64,000 bases of DNA, taken from positions 620,001 to 684,000 of the forward strand of contig CAWEGR010000005.1 of NCBI GenBank assembly GCA_963808775.1. The letters are read 5' to 3'. Under the pieces are notes generated by a model, which saw only the letters and a program-made list of their open reading frames with translations, made no database searches and was not told the origin of the DNA. This DNA is from JACVRW01 sp963808775. Lineage in GTDB: Bacteria > Actinomycetota > Thermoleophilia > Solirubrobacterales > Thermoleophilaceae. Below, one piece after another: positions 45,090-54,299 of the stretch. Position 1 is the first letter of the stretch, and every line of letters begins with the position of its first letter. Position numbers and translations under genes: made by a program.

Positions 45090-48000
45090 GTGCTGCGCGT
45101 CCGTCTCCAGGGTGAGCTTCGCATCGAGATCGAGGGCCGGCCGCTGGACTCGATCGCGAGTGGACGGGCGCGCGCCCTGCTCGGATGGCTCGCGCTCCAC
45201 CCGGGACGGCACGCGCGCACGCGCGTGGCCGCGGTGTTCTGGCCCGATGTGCTCGACAGCAGCTCGCGCGCGAGCCTGCGCACGACGCTCGCGACCCTGC
45301 GGCGCGAGCTCGGCGAGGCGGGCGACTACCTCGCCGCCGATCGCGAGCGCGTGAGCCTCGACGGTCCCGGCCTCTGGGTCGACGTGCGCGAGATCGACCG
45401 GCTCGCGGGGGAGGGTCGCCGGGCGGAGGCCGTCGAGCTGTGCAGCGACGCTCCGCTGCTCGCCGACCTCGACGACGACTGGGTGCTCGAGGCGCGGGAC
45501 GATCACCGCGATCGGGTGGGCGGCCTGCTCGCCGCGCTCGGCGAGGAGGCCGAGTCGGCCGGGGACAACGACGCCGCGGTGGCGTACGCGCGCCGCCGGC
45601 TCGAGCTCGACCCGCTCTCCGAGGACGCCGCCCGCGTCCTGATGCGGCGGCTCGCCGGCGGGGGCGATCCCGCCGCCGCGGTTGCCGCGTACGAGGCGTT
45701 CGCCCGGGCGCTGCGCCGCGAGCTCGGCATGGCGCCGTCGGCCGAGACCCGCGAGCTCGCGGCCGGGCTGCGCGCCGAGGACCGGCCGGCCGCGCTCGAC
45801 CTGCCCCTGCCACCCGCCTTCACGCACGGCTCGCACGCCCCGCTGGTCGGCCGCGCCGAGCCGCTCTCGCGGCTGCTGGCCGCCTGGCGCGCGGCGAGCG
45901 CCGGTCCCGCCTCCATGGCGGCCGTCGAGGGTGAGCCCGGCACCGGCAAGACGCGCCTGCTCGCCGAGCTGGCGGCCGAGGTCCAGCGGGGCGGCGGCCT
46001 GGTGCTGGCCGGGCGCTGCCGTGACGACGACGCCGGCGTGTTCGCGCCCTTCACCGAGGCCCTGCGGCCATATGTGGCGCGCGCGGGGGAGGAACTGCCC
46101 GCGTGGATCGCGCGGGAGCTCGCCCGCCTGCTGCCGGAGCTCGCCCCGGACGCCGCCGGTCCCGAGGGGGCGCCGCAGGACGCCCGCCAGCGCCTGTTCG
46201 AGGCCGTCGCCGCGACGGTGGGCCAGGCAACCGGCCGCGCGCCCGTGCTGCTCGTCGTCGAGGACCTGCACTGGGCGGACGCCGCGACCGTCGGGCTGCT
46301 CGCGCACGTGCTCGCGACGCTCGGCTCCGAGCGGCTGCTCGTGGCAGGCTCCCTGCGCGACCAGGACGGGGCCGCGAACGCCCCGCTGAGCGAACTCCTC
46401 GCCGACCTGCGCGCGCGAGCGGCGGCTCGAGCGCATCGCGCTCGCCGGGCTGTCCGACGAGGAGACCGGCACGCTCGCGGGCGCCTGGCTCGGGGAGCCC
46501 GCCGCGCCGGCGCTCGCGACGGCGCTCAGGCGGCGCACGGGGGGCAACCCTCTGTTCGTCGAGGAGCTCGTCCGCCACCTCGTGGAGTCCCGGCCCGGTC
46601 GCACGGCCGACGAGCTGCTCGCCGCCGCCGCGGCGGAGGTCCCGGAGGGCGTCCGCGCGGTAATCGAGCGCCGGCTCGCGCGCCTCTCGGAGCCGGCCGC
46701 CCGCGCGGTTCGCACGGCGGCGGTATCCGGCGAGGACTTCGAGTTCGCGGACCTGGCAGCCGCCTGCGACCTGGGGGACGAGCCGCTCATGGACGCGCTC
46801 GGAGAGGCCACGGGCGCGGGGCTCGTGGACGAGGACGCCCGTCCCGGCCGGTTCCGCTTTGCGCACGCGCTGATCCGCGAGGCGGTGCTGGCCGGGCTCG
46901 GGGGGACGCGGCGCGCGCTCCTGCATCGCCGGCTCGCGGAGGAGCTGGCTGCGCGCGGAGGCCGCGACGGACGACCCCAGGAGCTGGCGCGGCACCTGCT
47001 CGGCGCGCGCCCGCTCGTGGATGCGGGCGAGGCCGCCCGCGCCGCGCTTCACGCCGCCGGGCGCTCGACCCGCGCGCTCGCCTACGAGGACGCAGCGGAG
47101 CTGCTCGTCGAGGCGCTCGAAGGCGAGCTCGCCGACCCGGATCCGCTCCGCGCCGAGCTGCTGCTCGGCCTCGCGGACGCACGGGCGCGCCTCGGCGACG
47201 CGCCCGCGGCGGCCGCGGCCCTCGAGCAGGCGGTGCGCCAGGCGCACGCGCTCGGCGACGGGGAGCTGCTCGCCCGCGCGGCGCTGGCGAGCGCGGGCCT
47301 GACGGTGAGCATCGCGCCCGTGCGCGATGACGTGCGGGCGCTGCTCGAGGCGGCGCTCGACGCCGTCGCAGACGACTCCGAGCTGCGCCCGCGGCTGCTC
47401 GCGCGGCTCGCCATCGAGCTCTACTACGCGCCGCCCGCCGAGCAGCGCGAGCGGCTGAGCGCCGAGGCGCTCGCGATCGGCCGGCGCAGCGGCGGCCGCG
47501 CGCTGATCGAGGCGCTCGTGGCCCGGCACGTGGGCCTCTGGAGCCCCGCGCATACCGAGGAGCGGCTCGAGATCGCCGACGAGCTGATCGCCGCGGCCCG
47601 CGACGGGGGCGACCGCGAGGGGGAGCTCCAGGGGGTCAACTGGCGCATCGCCGACCTGTTCGAACTCGGCGAGCTCGACGCCGTCCGCAGTTCGATCGAC
47701 GACCACGAACGGCTGTCCGACGAGCTGCGCCTGCCGGGATTCGCCTGGTACGTCCCGCTCTGGCGGGCATCGCTCGCCCTGCTCGAGTTCCGCCTCGAGG
47801 ACGCCAGCCGCCTGCGGGCGGAGGGCGAGCGCATCGGCCGCGCGGCGCACGACGAGAACGCGGAGCTCCTGTTCGAGGTTCAGGGCGCGCGGGATCGACG
47901 GCGCCACCGGCGATTTCACCCACGAGGACGTCGCCGCGATGCAGCGGCGAGCCGAGAGCTCGGCCGCTGGCGGCGCGTGGCGCATCGCCGTGCTCGCGCG

Positions 48001-48469
48001 GCGGCTGATCCTCGACGGGCCGGAGGGCGTGGGCGACGAGGCCGAGCGAGAGGTGGCGGCGCTCGTGGCGTCGCAGCTCGACACGAACTGGCTCTACGCG
48101 GCCACGGGCATCGGCCTGGTGGTGTCGCACCTCGAGGACCGGCGCGCGGCCGAGCGGCTCTACCCGCTGATCGTCCCTTACGCCGAGCGCGTCGTGACCG
48201 TCGGCCGCGCGTGCGTGTGCACGGGCTCCGCGCACCTCTCCCTCGGGATGCTCGCCCTCACGATCGGTGACCGCGAGGCGGCCGCGGCGCACCTGGAGGA
48301 GGCGATCCGCCGCAACGACGCCCTGGGCGCCGTCGCGTACGGGATCACCTCGCGGCGGGCGCTGGCGTCGGTGCTCGGGGACGACGGCGAGCAGCTTCGC
48401 CGCGAGGCGGACGAGGCCGCCGAGCGGGTCGGGATGGCCGACCTCAGCGGCGTGCTGTGGACGGTCTGA
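45090..48469 (+). CDS. AfsR-like regulator (BTAD plus ATPase), frame changes near 46415 and 47884
   Basis: Large regulator of about 1126 residues. The N-terminal winged-helix domain begins LRVRLQGELRIEIEGRPLDS; the BTAD domain includes EAVELCSDAPLLADLDDDWV and DPLSEDAARVLMRRLAGGGD. A P-loop ATPase follows (VEGEPGTGKTRLLAEL with VVEDLHWADAAT), then TPR-like helices. The frame changes near 46415 (GC-repeat) and 47884 (extra G); after each the adjacent frame continues naturally, as in ERIALAGLSDEETGTLAGAW and GATGDFTHEDVAAMQRRAES. Probably one intact STAND/AfsR-like activator with two indels. Target unknown. Confidence 0.7.
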
Positions 48470-48556
48470 CGGGCTCCCGCGCAGGAATCACGCTGGTCTG
48501 ACGCTGCGGCTTGCGGTCGGTCGAGATCGTGGTCGCGACCCGAAGAGAGGATCCGC

Positions 48557-49957
48557 ATGGCCATCAACGTCTATCCACGCCCGCGTCTGGACGAGCTCGC
48601 CGCCGCGCTCGCGGGCGAGCTGATCACCCCCGACTCGCCCGGCTACGACTCGGCCCGCCGCGTCTGGAACGGCATGATCGACAAGCGCCCCGTGGCGATC
48701 GTCGTCTGCGCCGACTCCGACGACGTGGCGAGCGCAATCCGCTTCGCGACCGCGCAGGAGCTCCCGCTCTCGATCCGCGGCGGCGGCCACAACGTGGCCG
48801 GCACCGCGATCGCGGACGAGGGCGTGGTGGTCGACCTGTCCGCGATGCGCGGCGTGCGCGTGGACCCGTCCGGCGAGACCGTCCACGTCCAGGGCGGCGC
48901 GAGGTGGGCCGACGTCGACGCCGTGACGACCCCGCTCGGGCTCGCCACGCCCGGCGGAGTCGTCTCCGACACCGGCGTCGCGGGCCTCGCGCTCAGCGGC
49001 GGCGTCTCGCACCAGCGCCGGCGCGACGGCATGACGGTCGACAACATGGTGTCCGCCGAGGTCGTGCTGGCCGACGGCCGTGTCGTCCGCGCGGCGGCCG
49101 ACGAGCACCCGGACCTGTTCTGGGCTCTGCGCGGAGGCGGCGGCAACTTCGGGGTCGTGACCTCGTTCGAGCTGCGGCTGCACGAGCTCGGCCCCGAGGT
49201 CTACGGCGTCAACGTCGCCTACCCGATCGAGCAGGCCGCCGAGGTGCTCGCCGCCTGGCGTGACGCCGTGGCGGACGCGCCGGACGAGCTGTCGACCGCC
49301 GGGATGATCTGGTCGCTGCCGGACGTCGAGGAGCTCCCGGAGGAGCTGCGCGGACAGCCGTACGCCGGCGTGGCCGGCATGTGGGCCGGCGATCCCGAGG
49401 AGGGCGAGCGCGCCACGCGTTCCCTGCGCGAGCTGGCGACGCCGCTGCTCGACATGAGCGGCGTGGCGCCCTACGCCGACTTCCAGAAGTCGCTCGACCC
49501 GTTCTTCCCCACGGGCGTGCGGCGCTACTGGAAGGCGCTCTACCTCGACGGGTTCTCGGATGACGCGATCGCCGCGACGGCCGACTGGTCGAACCGCCGG
49601 CCCTCGCCCGAGACGCTCGTCATCGTCCGCCATTGCGGCGGGGCGATGTCGCGCGTGGCCGCCGAGGCGACCGCGTTCGGCGACCGCAGCTCGGAGTGGA
49701 TGCTCAGCATCGACTCGACCTGGCACGACCCGGCCGCGGACGCCGCGAACGTGTCCTACACGCGCGAGTTCTACGACGCCGCGGCGCCGTACTCCGACGG
49801 GAAGACCTACTTCAACTTCCCGGGCCTCCTCGAGGAGGGCGAGAGCGCGGTGCGCTCGAGCTACGGGGCGAACCACGACCGCCTCGCGCGGATCAAGGCG
49901 GACTACGACCCGGACAACGTGTTCCGGCTGAACCAGAACATCCGCCCGGCCGCCTAG
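48557..49957 (+). CDS. FAD-linked oxidase with BBE domain
   Basis: VAO-type flavoprotein of 466 residues. The FAD-binding part has LSIRGGGHNVAGTAIADEGV, where the histidine is the usual site of covalent FAD attachment, then GGARWADVDAVTTPLGLATP and ALRGGGGNFGVVTSFELRLH. It ends with the berberine-bridge motif DYDPDNVFRLNQNIRPA. Relatives oxidise alcohols, sugars or alkaloid-like amines; the substrate here is unknown. The usual GGG-W/F-L stretch is replaced by SGGVSHQRRRDGMTVDN, which may reshape the active site. Confidence 0.88.
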   Translation: MAINVYPRPRLDELAAALAGELITPDSPGYDSARRVWNGMIDKRPVAIVVCADSDDVASAIRFATAQELPLSIRGGGHNVAGTAIADEGVVVDLSAMRGVRVDPSGETVHVQGGARWADVDAVTTPLGLATPGGVVSDTGVAGLALSGGVSHQRRRDGMTVDNMVSAEVVLADGRVVRAAADEHPDLFWALRGGGGNFGVVTSFELRLHELGPEVYGVNVAYPIEQAAEVLAAWRDAVADAPDELSTAGMIWSLPDVEELPEELRGQPYAGVAGMWAGDPEEGERATRSLRELATPLLDMSGVAPYADFQKSLDPFFPTGVRRYWKALYLDGFSDDAIAATADWSNRRPSPETLVIVRHCGGAMSRVAAEATAFGDRSSEWMLSIDSTWHDPAADAANVSYTREFYDAAAPYSDGKTYFNFPGLLEEGESAVRSSYGANHDRLARIKADYDPDNVFRLNQNIRPAA

Positions 49958-49979
49958 CGGCCCGGCCAGGGCGCGCCGA

Positions 49980-50248
49980 TTACGGCAGAAACGCCTCGTC
50001 CACTCTCGGATCCGCCAGTCGCGCACGACCCCCTCGGTCACGAACGGATCGTCGCGCGCGAACTCCTCTGCAGCCTCGCGCGAGGTGAAGACCGCCATGG
50101 CGCCGTCACGCGGGTCGCCGAAGGGGCCGTATGCGACGAGCGAGCCGCGTTCGTGAACTCCTGCCACCGCGCTGTGCGCCTCGAAGTGGAGCGGCGCCTC
50201 TCGAGAACGTCGGCGGCGGATTCGTAGAGCAGCACGTATTTCAGCCAT
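49980..50248 (-). CDS. YCII-like protein, two frame changes
   Basis: Small YCII-type ferredoxin-fold protein of about 88 residues. The reading starts in one frame (KYVLLYESAADVLER), moves at about 50200 to APLHFEAHSAVAGVHERGSL and VAYGPFGDPRDGAMAVFTSR, with DPFVTEGVVRDWRIREW, then at about 50000 to DEAFLP and a stop at 49980. Restoring one G in AGTGGAC and removing one base near 50200 yields one protein of normal length, so indels are more likely than decay. Overlaps the start of its downstream-strand neighbour gene's end. Confidence 0.6.
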
Positions 50249-51038
50249 GACGAGCCCTTTCCCCGCGTCTCGGACGGCGACTCATAGAGCGCGGGCGCAC
50301 CAGGCTGAGGTAGCGCGTGCGCGCGTCCCGGCGGCCGGCGTCGCCGATCTCCGCGAAGAGCAGATCCTCGGCGTCCGGAACTCCCTGGGCGACCACCTCG
50401 CCCTCCTGGTTCACGGCCATCGAGGAGCCCGCGAACTCGATGCCGTGCTGCTCGCCGACGCGGTTCACGTACAGGTGCGGCAGCTCGTTCTCGAGTGCGC
50501 GCGCGGCCGCGAACACGTCGTGGTCGCGCCTGAACTCGACCGGGTTCGCCGAGATCGTCACCAGCAGATCCGCTCCCCGGAGGGCGAGGGTGCGCGCCAC
50601 CTCGGGGAACTCGATGTCGAAGCAGACCATCAGGCCGACCCGCCGCCCCTCGAGCTCAACCGTCACGAGCTCCGACCCCGGCAGGTAGACGTCCGCCTCC
50701 GCGCCGAACAGGTGCGTCTTGCGGTAGACGCCGGCGAGCTCGCCCGCGCTGCTGAGGCAGATGGCGCTGTTGGCGATGCCGCCCTCGACCCGCTCCGCCG
50801 CGCCGACCACGACGGCGGTCGCCGCCTCGCGCGCGGCCGCGCGCAGCTCGGCGAGCTCCGGCCCGTCGAGCTCGATGCTCACCGCCGCGGGGTCGGACAG
50901 CTCGTAGCCGCTCAGGAACAGCTCGGGCAGCAGCAGCAGGTCGGCGTCCCGGCAGCGCGCGAGCGTCTCGAGCGCTCGCCGGAGGTTCGCCTGGAGGTCG
51001 CCGGGCTCAGGCCGCAGCTGGGCGAGGGCCGCCCGCAC
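50241..51038 (-). CDS. Carbon-nitrogen hydrolase (nitrilase superfamily)
   Basis: Amidase of 265 residues with the Glu-Lys-Cys triad: E39 in LLLLPELFLSGYEL, Lys in GVYRKTHLFG and Cys in GLMVCFDIEFPEVARTLA. Substrates in this superfamily include N-carbamoylputrescine and small omega-amides. It is encoded directly downstream of the ureohydrolase (3-bp gap) and DUF1989 genes, so hydrolysis of an amide or carbamoyl intermediate in the same pathway is likely. The C-terminus is unusually basic (RPRSMSRRPRRGERARHG), perhaps from an indel. Confidence 0.85.
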   Translation of the reverse strand: MRAALAQLRPEPGDLQANLRRALETLARCRDADLLLLPELFLSGYELSDPAAVSIELDGPELAELRAAAREAATAVVVGAAERVEGGIANSAICLSSAGELAGVYRKTHLFGAEADVYLPGSELVTVELEGRRVGLMVCFDIEFPEVARTLALRGADLLVTISANPVEFRRDHDVFAAARALENELPHLYVNRVGEQHGIEFAGSSMAVNQEGEVVAQGVPDAEDLLFAEIGDAGRRDARTRYLSLVRPRSMSRRPRRGERARHG

Positions 51039-51041
51039 CGG

Positions 51042-52025
51042 TCACTGCCGCAGGGCGCCCGCGTGGCAGGCCAGCGCGTCCATGATCACGCGCCCCGCGA
51101 TGCCCGACGTCGCCGAGGTGGCCTCGAGGCTCGGCGCCGCCTCGACCACGTCCACGCCGACGAGCCCGTGAGCCGACACGCCGCGGACGAGCTCGAGCAG
51201 CTCCCTGTTCGTGAGGCCGCCCGGCGTCGGCACGCAGGTCCCCGGCGCGTAGGCGGCGTCGAGGGAGTCGACGTCGACGCTCAGGTAGATCCCGTCCGTG
51301 CCGTCGCCCGCCACCGCGAGCGCCTTCTCGAGCGTGTCCTTCACGCCGCGCTCCCAGATGTCCTCGAGCCAGATGACCGTGATTCCGTTCTCGCGGCAGA
51401 AGCGCAGCTCGGTGCGCGGGTTCATCCAGCCGCTGATCGCGAGCAGCGCCATCTTCGTGGGGTCGAACCCGGCGTCCACGGCCCGGGTGATGGGGCAGCA
51501 GTGGTTGAGCTCCTCGCCGCCCACGTCGAGCGCGGTGTCGAGGTGGGTGTCGATCAGGACGAGCCCGGGGTTCGAGAACTTCTTGCGCACCGCGCGCACG
51601 GCGGGAATCGTCACCGAGTGGTCGCCACCGAGCGTCGCTGGGATCGCACCCGCCTCGAGGATCTGCGCGATGTCGGCCTCCGCGCGGTCGAACGTCTTCG
51701 CGGCGTTGGCGAGCACGACGTCGCAGTCGCCGCAGTCGACCGGGTTGAGCGCCTCGACGAGGTCGAAGTCCCATGTGGCGTTGTAGGTCAGGAACTGCCC
51801 GGAGATCTCCCGGATCCCGCGCGGCCCGTAGTTCGCACCGGTGCGGCTGATCGAGGTGGAGTCCCACGGGATCCCGTAGATCGCCGCCTGCGCGCCATGG
51901 GTTCGCAGCGCGTCCGCGTCGGGCGGCACGTGCGGCAGCTTCAGGAACGAGCCGGCCAGGCCCGCGTGCAGGAGCGAGGTCCACATCGTGGTGTCGACGA
52001 CGGCCTGGCTCTCTTCGTTCGCCAC
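51042..52025 (-). CDS. Ureohydrolase (agmatinase/arginase family), divergent metal loop
   Basis: Binuclear-metal hydrolase that removes urea from a guanidino compound; 327 residues. Metal ligands are GGDHSVTIP, LIDTHLDTALD (usual form DAHxD) and LSVDVDSLDAAYAPGT. The region after the second motif, GGEELNHCCPITRAVDAGFD, differs from agmatinases, which have a YxHGxxFRRA stretch, as seen in the second family member at 61395. So the substrate may not be agmatine; guanidinobutyrate, guanidinopropionate or guanidine are alternatives. It lies between DUF1989 and an amidase gene. Confidence 0.88.
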   Translation of the reverse strand: MANEESQAVVDTTMWTSLLHAGLAGSFLKLPHVPPDADALRTHGAQAAIYGIPWDSTSISRTGANYGPRGIREISGQFLTYNATWDFDLVEALNPVDCGDCDVVLANAAKTFDRAEADIAQILEAGAIPATLGGDHSVTIPAVRAVRKKFSNPGLVLIDTHLDTALDVGGEELNHCCPITRAVDAGFDPTKMALLAISGWMNPRTELRFCRENGITVIWLEDIWERGVKDTLEKALAVAGDGTDGIYLSVDVDSLDAAYAPGTCVPTPGGLTNRELLELVRGVSAHGLVGVDVVEAAPSLEATSATSGIAGRVIMDALACHAGALRQ

Positions 52026-52026
52026 G

Positions 52027-52644
52027 TCAGTCCTCCAAGAGTTCGACGGCGACCGCCGTGGGGTTGCGGTCGTTGATCGGGACGATGTCCTGCGGGCACG
52101 CGGACACTACGACGATCGCGTCCATGACGGCACGGAACGTGATCGAGTCGCCCGGCTGCGTCGGCGCCGGCTCCCAGCCGAGCCCGCCGTCGGCCGCCAC
52201 CGGGATGTTCATGAACAGGTTCATCGACTGCTGGTGGCAGACGTGGTCGTGCCCGAGCTCCCGCATCGCCAGCTCGAGGTTCTCGCGGCAGGACGCGTGC
52301 CAGCCCTCGACCCCGAGCCCCTCGTAGCGCTCCGGGTCGCAGGGCGCGATCAGCATGTCGTGCACCGCCGGGGTGTCGTCGCTCTCGAGCGTCAGGATCG
52401 GCCGCCGGTGGTTCGTGTAGAACGACTCGCCCTCGAGCGGGAAGAGGCGGTTGACCGCCGCCCGCGTGTGCATGGCGCTGTGGAACTCGGTCACGTCGGC
52501 GGCGTTGAAGGCGAACATGTCGGCCACCTGGTGCCCCTCGACGTCGATCACCCGGAAGCGGCCGCCGGCCGGCACGGTTACGGCGCACCGCTCGGTCGCC
52601 GGGACGTGAATGCGCCTCGAGCCCTCCACCCCCGGGAGCTTCAC
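52027..52644 (-). CDS. DUF1989 (urea carboxylase-associated family) protein
   Basis: Protein of about 205 residues with GGRFRVIDVEGHQVADMFAF, EGESFYTNHRRPILTLESDD, APCDPERYEGLGVEGWHASC and HDHVCHQQSMNLFMNIPVAA. These are typical of DUF1989. Members next to urea carboxylase include the carboxyguanidine deiminase subunits CgdA and CgdB, so a deiminase on a guanidine-like substrate is possible. Start uncertain: TTG 52725 and TTG 52665 are also in frame, but 52725 would place a candidate operator inside the gene. First gene of the operon with the ureohydrolase and amidase. Confidence 0.8.
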   Translation of the reverse strand: MKLPGVEGSRRIHVPATERCAVTVPAGGRFRVIDVEGHQVADMFAFNAADVTEFHSAMHTRAAVNRLFPLEGESFYTNHRRPILTLESDDTPAVHDMLIAPCDPERYEGLGVEGWHASCRENLELAMRELGHDHVCHQQSMNLFMNIPVAADGGLGWEPAPTQPGDSITFRAVMDAIVVVSACPQDIVPINDRNPTAVAVELLED

Positions 52645-52696
52645 CGGGTCGGACGCCCCATTCAATGGGACGATCGCTCTGAGTTCCGGGGGGCTC

Positions 52697-52709
52697 TCGT
52701 ACGATCGTC
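52697..52709. promoter_or_regulatory. Candidate PucR operator, copy 1
   Basis: TCGTACGATCGTC, with the palindromic core ACGATCGT. It lies 36 bp upstream of pucR and upstream of the divergent DUF1989 gene. The exact reverse complement lies at 55802-55814, upstream of the permease gene. Confidence 0.6.
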
Positions 52710-52745
52710 TAGCGCCGCCGCCCAAGTCCGAATACGCTGCAACCG

Positions 52746-54299
52746 GTGACCGTCACGATCGCCGAGCTGGTCGCCGACCCGCTCCTGAAGCTGCGCTTTC
52801 TCGCGGGAGAGAAGGGCGGAGCCCGGCTCGTTTCCTGGGCGCACACGTCCGACCTGCCGAATCCAGCGGAGTGGCTCGGCGCCGGGGACTTCCTGATGTC
52901 GAACGGGATCAACATCTCGTCCGACGCCGGCGACCAGGTGGAACTGCTCGAGGACCTCGTGCAGGCGGGCCTGAGCGGGCTCGGCATGGGCGACGACGTG
53001 CACGCGCCGCCGCTCACCCGACGGCTGCTCACCCGCGCGGACGAGCTCGCCTTTCCGGTCCTGGCGATTCCCCACGAGGTGCCGTTCGTCGCGGTCTCGC
53101 GCGCGGTCGCGAACGCGAACTCGGACCAGGAGCACAAGCGGCTCGTGCGCACGGTCCAGCTCTACGACACGCTCCGCAGCGCCGTGTCGAGCGGTCAGCT
53201 GGGTCCGGGCCTGATGCGCGCGCTCGAGGCGCAGCTCGGCTGCGAGCTCGTCCTGCTCGACACCGAGGCGGGGCTGCCGGTGCTCGCCGGCGACAGGACG
53301 CCGCCGCCGGGCCTCGCCGAGCGCATCCACGAGGAGATCCTGTCGAGGAAGGGCTTCTTCCCGGGCGTGCTGCGCGTCGAGCACGACGGAGCGGTGGCCT
53401 GCGCCATCCACGTGGCCGCCGACCGCACGATCGCCCTCGTCACGATCGAGAACGGGAAGCCGGCGCTCGATCTCAGCCTGCTGCAGCACGCGGCGAACAT
53501 CGCGGCGCTCGAGGTGGAGCGCGTCAGCGCGGAGCGCCGCCACTCGTGGCGGCTCGGCTCCGAGCTGATGGAGCACCTGCTCGAGCGCCGGCTCGACCCG
53601 GCGTCCGCGGCCCAGCAGCTGCGCGAGCACGGCATCGACCCGGAGCGCGTCGTGATCGTCGCGTTCCGCCCACGCGCGGGAGCGCCGAGCGAGGCCCAGC
53701 TCCACCACCAGCTCGCCGCGCGCGAGCTCGTCCACCTCGTGCACCCGAACGCGCAGCACGTGCTGGCCGTGGTCTGCGACGACGCCGAGTCGCTCGAGGG
53801 CATGCGGGCCGCGGTCGGCCCGGACATCCCGCTGGGCGTCAGCGACCCGCTGCGACGGGCCGACCGCATCCCGGACGCGGCCCGCGAGGCGCTCTGGGCG
53901 GAGGCCGCCGCCCGCAACCTCGGCGGCGCGGTCGCGCGCTACGGGGACGCCACGCCGCTGTTCCTCCCCCGCACGCTGGGCGAGGCCGAGATGGCGGCCG
54001 AGCGCATCATCGGGCCGCTGATCGAGTACGACCGCGAGCACGGGAGCGACCTCGTGCGCTCGCTGCGCGTCTTCCTCGAGCACAACCGCTCGTGGCAGCG
54101 CTCGGCGGAGGTCCTGCACGTGCACAAGCAGACGCTCGTCTACCGGATGGGAAGGGTCGAGACCCTGACCGGCCGCAGCCTGCGCGAGATGGGCGACGTC
54201 GTGCAGCTCTGGCTCGGGCTACGGGCGCTCGACTTCTCGCTCGGCGAGCCCGTGGGTCACTCAGAGGGCGGGGAGTCCGCCTTCGGCGCTCCCCAGTGA
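52746..54299 (+). CDS. PucR family transcriptional activator
   Basis: Regulator of nitrogen-compound catabolism, 517 residues. The N-terminal PucR domain begins TIAELVADPLLKLRFLAGEK and contains SDLPNPAEWLGAGDFLMSNG. A central GGDEF-like fold follows, and the C-terminal helix-turn-helix is LRVFLEHNRSWQRSAEVLHV with HKQTLVYRMGRVETLTGRSL. PucR proteins sense purine or related metabolites. It lies between the divergent DUF1989 operon and the convergent permease gene, and a shared 13-mer occurs in front of both units. Confidence 0.92.
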   Translation: MTVTIAELVADPLLKLRFLAGEKGGARLVSWAHTSDLPNPAEWLGAGDFLMSNGINISSDAGDQVELLEDLVQAGLSGLGMGDDVHAPPLTRRLLTRADELAFPVLAIPHEVPFVAVSRAVANANSDQEHKRLVRTVQLYDTLRSAVSSGQLGPGLMRALEAQLGCELVLLDTEAGLPVLAGDRTPPPGLAERIHEEILSRKGFFPGVLRVEHDGAVACAIHVAADRTIALVTIENGKPALDLSLLQHAANIAALEVERVSAERRHSWRLGSELMEHLLERRLDPASAAQQLREHGIDPERVVIVAFRPRAGAPSEAQLHHQLAARELVHLVHPNAQHVLAVVCDDAESLEGMRAAVGPDIPLGVSDPLRRADRIPDAAREALWAEAAARNLGGAVARYGDATPLFLPRTLGEAEMAAERIIGPLIEYDREHGSDLVRSLRVFLEHNRSWQRSAEVLHVHKQTLVYRMGRVETLTGRSLREMGDVVQLWLGLRALDFSLGEPVGHSEGGESAFGAPQ

